Shown: piece after piece, positions 58,822-64,000 of the stretch
Layout of the letters: each line of letters opens with the position of its first letter
Numbering within the stretch: the stretch's first letter is position 1
Notes under the pieces: model-generated
Databases searched by the model: none
What the model was told of the DNA's origin: nothing
What the model saw: only the letters and a program-made list of their open reading frames with translations
From: Cryptomeria japonica
Taxonomy: Eukaryota; Streptophyta; Pinopsida; Cupressales; Cupressaceae
Length of the DNA: 64,000 bases
Direction: 5' to 3'
NCBI RefSeq assembly: GCF_030272615.1
Contig: NC_081410.1
Location: 222,631,415 to 222,695,414, forward strand
Translations under genes and position numbers: made by a program

Positions 58822-59720
58822 TAACTGACATACCTCTAAATACCACTTATCCTCTGGCAGCTGCTACAATATACGACCTTTCAAATCTGTGTCCATAGAC
58901 ATGGAGCATATCTCATGATGTCTCCTACTCAAGGCATCTACAACTACATTCTCTTTTCCCTTGATGTAGTGAACATCAAAATCATACTCACATTAGAACT
59001 CCATCCATCTTCTCTGGTGAGCATTAAGATTAGGCTGAGTGAATATGTACTGCAAGCTCTAATGATATGAATGAAGCTCAAAATGATGACCCAAAAGAAA
59101 ATGTCTCAACCTCACAAGTGCATGCACCACTGCTGCAAGCTCAAGGTCATGAGTAGGGTAGTTAAGCTTACAAGTCTTAAGTTTCCTAGACTCATATGCT
59201 ATAAATCAACCCTCCTACATAAGGACTGCTCCTAAACCATCCAAGGAAGCATATGTGCATACCATGAAATCAATTGAGGGGTCTGGCACAACAAGAATAG
59301 GTGCACTAGTAAGTGCCCTTTTGAGATCCTGAAAGGCCCTCTCACACCTTTCTATCCACTCAAATTTATTTCCTTTTCATTGAAGGGATGTAATAGGATG
59401 TGAGACCAAAAAAAACCCCTCAATCAAGCGTCTGTAGTACCCTACTAGATCCATGAAACTCCGGACTTCTGTCACACTAGTTGGCACTAGCCAATCTATA
59501 ATAGCTTTGATCTTTAATTGGTCAATTGAGATCCCATCACCGGATATAACATGCCCTAGATATCTAACCTCTAATCTAAAGAATACACACTTCGACAAAC
59601 TGCCATACAATTGATTGTCTCTCAAGCACTGTAATACCTATCTCAAGTACTCCTTGTGCTCCTCCTCATTCCAAGAATATATCAATATGTCATGGAGGAA
59701 CACATTCACAACTCGGTCAA
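58822..59720 (-). pseudogene. Family E reverse transcriptase end and RNase H
   Basis: The minus strand from 59720 reads FLDRVVNVFLHDILIYSWNE, where LDD of the active site has become LHD. The frame 59377-59625 follows: KCVFFRLEVRYLGHVISGDG and EVRSFMDLVGYYRRLIEGF. RNase H traces run to about 58900, ending RRWMEF, stop, CEYDFDVHYIKGKENVVVDA. Stops and shifts are frequent. Confidence 0.85.
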
Positions 59721-60474
59721 GGAAAGTGAGCGTTACTTTTGGCACATATTCATAAGGATGTTAGGAAATAGGTGTAAATTTGTAGAGTTTGTCAAGTGGC
59801 AAAAGGTAGTAGTCAGAATCTGGGATTGTATAAGCCTTTGATAGTACTAGAGAGACCTTGGGTGGATATAAGCATGGATTTCATACTTGGATTTCCTAAA
59901 ACACAAAGAGGGAATAATACTATATTTGTGGTAGTGGATAGATTCTTGAAGATGCCTCATTTCATACCTTGTAAGAAAACATCAGATGCAGTGCATATAG
60001 CTGACCTATTTTTCAAGGAAGTGGTGAGATTGCATGGATTGCCTTTGAGAGTAGTTTCAGATAGGGATACCAAGTTTATTGGTTATTTTTGGGGAACACT
60101 TTGGAAAAAGATGAAGATAGATTTGAAGTTCAGTTCTAATTTTCACCCATAGACTGATGGACAGATAGTAGTAGTTAATCAGAGCTTGAGAAATTTGTTA
60201 AGATGCTTAGTTGGAGACAAAACCGGAAGTTGGGATTTGATTCTTGCACAAGTAGAGTTTGCCTACAATAATTCAGTAAAAATGAGTACTAGAAGGACAC
60301 CTTTTGATATTGTTATCGGAGCACACCCTAGAGGTATATAATAATTAAGAGCTATCAGTAGTGAAGATAAGAAAAGTGTAGAAGTAGAAGACTTTGCAAA
60401 CCACATGACAGTCTTGCATATTCAACTTAAGAAACATTTAGAGGACATGAACAACAAGTATAAGGAGAACGTGG
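59715..60474 (+). pseudogene. Chromovirus D integrase core
   Basis: Resumes at about 59715 with SERYFW and the zinc ligands CRVCQVAKG. The core has Asp in [14 protein letters not shown] and Asp in [10 protein letters not shown]. The third acid is lost: where TDGQTEVVN is usual, this copy has TDGQIVVVN, with Val for Glu (about 60163-60175), after a TAG. Two adjacent stops lie near 60342. It belongs with the reverse transcriptase fragment ending at 53372. Confidence 0.87.
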
Positions 60475-60944
60475 ATGAGAAGTGAAGACAAGGAATTTGA
60501 ATTTGGTGATAAAGTGATGGTGTATCCGAGAAAAGAAAGATTCTTGGTTGGAACTTATAACAAGTTACAGATGAGGAAGTTTGGACATTGCAAGATTTTG
60601 AGAAAGTTTAGCTCTAGAAATGCATATGACATGGAGTTACCAGATAGTCTAAGCATTCCACCTATATTTAACATTGCAGATCTACATCAGTATCATGAAC
60701 CAGAATTTAGTGAGGATAGTATTGCAGACTTGGAAAAACAATTGCCTCAGAAGGAAGAAGAACAAATTGAAGATATTTTGGATAGTAGAATTGGGTGTAG
60801 TACCTGGAGCAATCAGTATAAGGAGTATCTAGTAAAGTTGAAGGACATACCACATCTTGGATTTCTCAGGTAGAGGTAGACTGTCTTGGTTTTCCTCTTA
60901 CCCCAGCAAAGTGAGAGACTCACTTTTCAACAACCCCAGATATT
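60475..60944 (+). pseudogene. Chromovirus D integrase C-terminus and chromodomain
   Basis: The frame 60475-60873 covers the GPY/F-like module (RKFGHCKILRKFSSRNAYDM; GPF has become GHC), PIFNIADLHQYHE and the chromodomain start (QIEDILDSRIGC, QYKEYLVKLKDI). A frame change near 60845 leads to the chromodomain end, TTSWISQVEVDCLGFPL. The chromodomain of such elements guides integration by binding modified histones; the usual Trp of KWKG is Leu here. Confidence 0.85.
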
Positions 60945-61383
60945 TGATGCAAGAGAATCCCCTGTTCTTGGAAATCTTGCATCAACCAAAAATATTTCCT
61001 TTTTGTTTTTCTTTTTGTTTTGCAGTTTCAGCATTTCATTATGCATTTCTGGCATTGGCTCACTAGATCTTGAGAACTTGATCATCTTCCTTATTTCTAA
61101 ATCGTGGAGCATTTGGATCATTTTCTTACAGGTTATCAATTCTGATTTCCAAGACAATTTTCTGACACCAGAACCAATTGGACCTATTTACTTTGGTGAA
61201 TCTACCACATCCCTTCAATAGCTTGTGGAACCCTAAACGTTGATTCCGATGTTCCATGGCATGTGGCCAACCTTCCCTTTGATCCACACTTCATCCTTTG
61301 GATTTTCCAGAGGAATCTCTTTGGTGGAAGCCGACTTTGCTGGTTTTACATGTTTGGTCTTGTTCTTCGACATTTGCTCCTTT
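60945..61383 (+). repeat. 3' LTR of chromovirus D, first 439 bp
   Basis: Starts TGATGCAAGAG and matches 50479-50935 up to the insertion of element F; the rest lies beyond the window. There is no convincing polypurine tract just before it. Confidence 0.83.
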
Positions 61384-62194
61384 TGTTAGGATTGATGATA
61401 GTCCCAAAGATACTGAGAGCGGGGGGGGGTGAATCAGTATCTAACTGGTTTATAGAATATTTGACCTTATTAACTTTTATGCATTCCAAAATAATGTACT
61501 GGTAAGCAAGAATTAATGCAGTAAATATGAACAGTAAAGACAAAATAGAAAGTACACCATAACACAAGCTTTTTGGTGAGGAAACCTGGTGTGGGAAAAA
61601 CCTCGGTGGGATTTGTGACCCATAATATTCACTCACTGGCCAATGAATGGATATTACTTACAATAAGGTGTCTACACATGCAGAAAGGCCAACTGCCTAG
61701 AGCTCACTACTCAATTACAAAAGGAAGTCTCACTAACTTACAAAATGGATTATGAGAATCCAATATAATGTACTGCTACAAAACAACATCTGATATGCCA
61801 GGTTTAATACCGGTTTAAGCCCATACAATAACCATAAACCCTTCTATGAAATCCACCTTAATATTCGCTCTACATATCCATCATGTCTATCCTCTATCAC
61901 GTATCTCTCAAAATGATCTATAAGATCTCATACTTATATATGAGTCTTATTACAACATGCCATGTTGGCTTACAAAAAGATATTACAATTAAATACAAAA
62001 TACAATAATCAAAATCACGTCGGCTAGGGTGTTGGTAAACATTATTGTCACTGTTGGTGAACTATCTGCCGGTGTAGAGTCTGTCGGTGCCGGTGCCTTC
62101 CGGTGCCATAAGATTGCAAGGTTGTCGGTAAGTTGCCATCAATGAAAACACCTTCAATCACCTTCAATTCTCATTGGAGTGTGCAATGCCAACA
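61384..62194 (-). repeat. 3' LTR of element F
   Basis: 811 bp. The minus strand starts TGTTGGCATTGC (62194) and ends CAATCCTAACA (61384), and it is homologous to the LTRs at 18737 and 40560. A G-run near 61421-61430 mirrors the C-run of the other copies. Confidence 0.9.
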
Positions 62195-62346
62195 ATCTAC
62201 CCCTTTGGCATTGATGGCAACACTCATGAGAAAAATCCAAAAATCGTCCCCAAAATTGAAGTCCAAAAATCTTACCAAAAATCTGTGCTCCCCCTGAGCA
62301 GATGATCTCTTTTGATGACCATTTTTCTTTGTCCTACTACTCCCCT
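62195..62346 (-). promoter_or_regulatory. Polypurine tracts of element F
   Basis: C-runs near 62199-62205, 62290-62296 and 62340-62348 give purine tracts on the minus strand, in the same arrangement as element B. Confidence 0.72.
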
Positions 62347-63545
62347 TTTGACATAAATGACAAATGTTTGTCAAAATTGCCAAATGAGTACAATTTTAAG
62401 CTAGAACCTTGTAACCAATTGGTTACAATCTGGAACAAGTCTGCTAAAACCAAGTTCAAACTCTGAGTAAACCTGTTGCTATCCTTCAAATCTACCTCTG
62501 TTCTCTGAATAGTACCGGTGAGATGATGCATTTTCTCTTCCGGTGTCTTCTGCCCTTGATTAAGTGCCTCAGAGATCTCTTTCCTTAGAGAGATGAGGTT
62601 ATCCAACTTTGGATTGAGTCTACATTTAAGCTCTTTTGCTTTTCCCTTTAACCTTTCCTTCTCTTTCTCTAACTTCTCCAGTTTCTCCTCAAATTCAGAA
62701 ATTTCTTGTTCAATAACTGATATTGGTTCAGATGAACCAATGATATTGTCAGCTATGTGATTAATTTCCTTTTGCACTTTGCTGATTTCCTTGTCAATAT
62801 CTATTGTCAAAAGATTTATCTTACAAGTATCTCTGTATAGTTCCTTGAACTCTATAATTGTTTTGTTTAGTGCCGGTAAGAGGGTATCAATATGTTTTGT
62901 TCACTTCTTTATTATTTCACCAAAGACTTTCTCTTTTTCCTTGTCCATTTTCTCCTTAAATGTCTCTTTATTTATTTGGTCCACAATCAGTATATTGCCG
63001 GTTATGTATTTAGACAATGTGTCTAATTGACTCAAAGAATCCTTATTATCTACATTGCACTTGGGTGCAATCAATTTAGGAATGGATATTGTGTCATCTA
63101 TAGCCTTATAAGACAATGCATTACAATCAATAATTTTCTTAATACAATCTAAGAGTACTTCAGTCACATTTGTTGGTCTAAATTCTATCATAGAAGTACT
63201 GGATGACTATCCAATTACCTTAACAATTTCAGTGTTGCCGGTAGGAGCAATTACTTTGCTTGCCTCGACCTCTGGAGGGTCAATTTGTGTCTTTATTTCT
63301 ATTAGAAAAGGTTTAGGCTTCTTAGTAGATGTCGGTGCCACTGTCTCAATGTGTACCTATGAATCAACCTATTTTTTTGCTTGTTTCTCTACCTGTTTCA
63401 CATTGTTGTCAGCCGGTTTTTCTGATGGTTTTTCAGTGGTATTTACTGCCGGTTTCTCTGTCAGTACCTCTGCATTGTCCACTACCGGTATCTCAATTGT
63501 TTTCTCTATATTCTCAGTAGTCGGTAACTCTATCTCTGTTGGTTT
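62337..63545 (-). pseudogene. Element F ORF2, C-terminal half
   Basis: Minus-strand frames 62901-63191 and 62337-62810 match 39540-40250 of element B: VLLDCIKKIIDCNALSYKA, LSQLDTLSKYITGN and the coiled coil EKLEKLEKEKERLKGKAKEL. It reaches further C-terminally than B (FTQSLNLVLADLFQIV), ending at about 62337. One TGA near 62900 separates the two frames. Upstream, 63200-63545 is the Thr/Glu/Pro-rich linker with a few stops (near 63240 and 63360). Confidence 0.8.
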
Positions 63546-64000
63546 TTAAGTGCTTGCATTGATAGTATTTTCAATAACCATTTCACTAACCCCAATCTCA
63601 ATGTGTTCTCCCTGTGATCCAATCTCAACATTATCAGCTGGTTTCTCAGTAGCAACATCATTTTTATTTTCCTCAGTTCTTTCTTTGTCATCAACATTTT
63701 GATCTCTCTTTCTAATCCATTGTCTTGAAAATTCTTGCTTTACCTCATCTACCTTCTCTTTGCCTTTCAAACTAGGTCCTTTATTATTTGTCAGTGAAGT
63801 CTTGCTTCTACAAAATTTTGCAATATGTCCAATCTTGTTACAATTATAACAAGTCACATTGTTTTTCTGAATAGCCTTTGCATATCCTATGTCTGTTTGT
63901 GTTCTGCATTGATTAGATAAGTGTTCAAATCTTCCACAAACATAATATCTTACATTCATTCTACAATTTTCTGAATTGTGACCAATTTTGTTGCATTTGG
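63546..64000 (-). pseudogene. Element F ORF1, zinc-knuckle part
   Basis: The minus-strand frame continues to the window edge. Two knuckles are clear, YYVCGRFEHLSNQC (first Cys now Tyr, GH now EH) and the complete CYNCNKIGHIAKFC; a third starts at the edge (KCNKIGHNSENC). A Lys-rich tail SLKGKEKVDEVKQEFSRQW matches element B. No stop is seen within 63546-63959. It is probably a Gag-like RNA-binding protein. Confidence 0.83.

Larger units (their letters stand above)
53375..59720 (-). mobile_element. Family E Ty3 fragment, minus strand, truncated at both ends
   Basis: On the minus strand: second half of reverse transcriptase, RNase H, integrase, polypurine tract, then about 4 kb of 3' LTR. It starts mid-gene at about 59720 and ends mid-LTR at about 53375, lacking about 1 kb of LTR present in the solo copy at 2193-6769. 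With no natural end and no TSD seen, it was not placed by ordinary integration. Confidence 0.8.
50479..61383 (+). mobile_element. Chromovirus (Ty3) D, plus strand, with a large foreign fragment
   Basis: 5' LTR, initiator-Met primer site, gag, protease and the first part of reverse transcriptase run to about 53372. Integrase, chromodomain and the start of the 3' LTR run from about 59720 to 61383. In between is a minus-strand fragment of family E; the remainder of reverse transcriptase and RNase H is lost. The 3' LTR is cut at 61383 by element F. It inserted into family C gag (flank CTTTA at 50474-50478). Confidence 0.87.
61384..64000 (-). mobile_element. Second element B-type copy (F), minus strand
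   Basis: 3' LTR at 61384-62194, polypurine tracts, ORF2 tail and ORF1, all homologous to element B. It inserted in the 3' LTR of chromovirus D (flank CCTTT at 61379-61383). ORF1 is followed almost at once by the C-terminal part of ORF2, so about 2.3 kb of ORF2 is missing. The 5' end lies outside the window. Confidence 0.85.

Noticed and set aside
1-64000. Host protein-coding genes, tRNA, rRNA, CRISPR or bacterial-type operons
   Set aside because: Every frame with a recognisable domain belongs to a retrotransposon; no tRNA cloverleaf, rRNA block or regular spacer-repeat array was seen. Primer sites resembling tRNA ends are only complementary stretches.

Overview
This window is nuclear DNA of a plant with a large, repeat-rich genome, and essentially all of it is nested, decayed LTR retrotransposons. 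I found no host gene, tRNA, rRNA or CRISPR. The evidence for a plant is the Ty1/copia Sireviruses (initiator-Met-type primer sites, several polypurine tracts before the 3' LTR), a chromovirus with a C-terminal chromodomain, and a Tat-like Ty3 element carrying an extra archaeal-type RNase H. Multi-kilobase LTRs and deep nesting would fit a gymnosperm, but that is inference.

Left part (1-18736). A minus-strand Sirevirus (1-9160) has its 5' LTR at 7902-9160, a broken gag, and a pol that has lost most of its reverse transcriptase. A 4577-bp Ty3-type solo LTR sits inside it (2193-6769, TSD TAGAA). The Sirevirus abuts the 3' half of a second, plus-strand Sirevirus (9161-12402) into which it probably inserted. 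From 12403 to about 17850 there is AT-rich DNA without recognisable genes, followed by a partial LTR of family C.

Middle (18737-41345). A non-autonomous, Sirevirus-like element B (TSD AACAC) encodes a coiled-coil/zinc-knuckle ORF1 and a long, unrecognised ORF2, with no pol seen. Its ORF2 is split by a complete 15.9-kb Tat-like Ty3 element A (23259-39126, TSD AGTTG). Element A is the most notable object. Each of its 4.9-kb LTRs carries one frame of about 1000 codons, between a motif-rich U3 with a TATA box and the LTR end. Its pol has a catalytically complete archaeal-type RNase H upstream of the reverse transcriptase, while the usual RNase H has lost its catalytic residues.

Right part (41351-64000). 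A minus-strand Sirevirus G is cut by solo LTR-like H, a family C solo LTR (TSD AATGT) and the start of a family C element with LTR and gag (46181-50478). That family C gag is cut by chromovirus D (50479 onward). D in turn contains an end-less, minus-strand fragment of the same Ty3 family as the 4.6-kb solo LTR (about 53375-59720). D's 3' LTR is cut by a second B-type element F (61384 to the window end, minus strand), in which ORF1 and the tail of ORF2 are brought together by a deletion.

All the coding regions carry stops, frameshifts or deletions, so no element here looks autonomous today. In element A the stops in the two LTR copies fall at different places, so the LTR-encoded frame must have been open when the element inserted.
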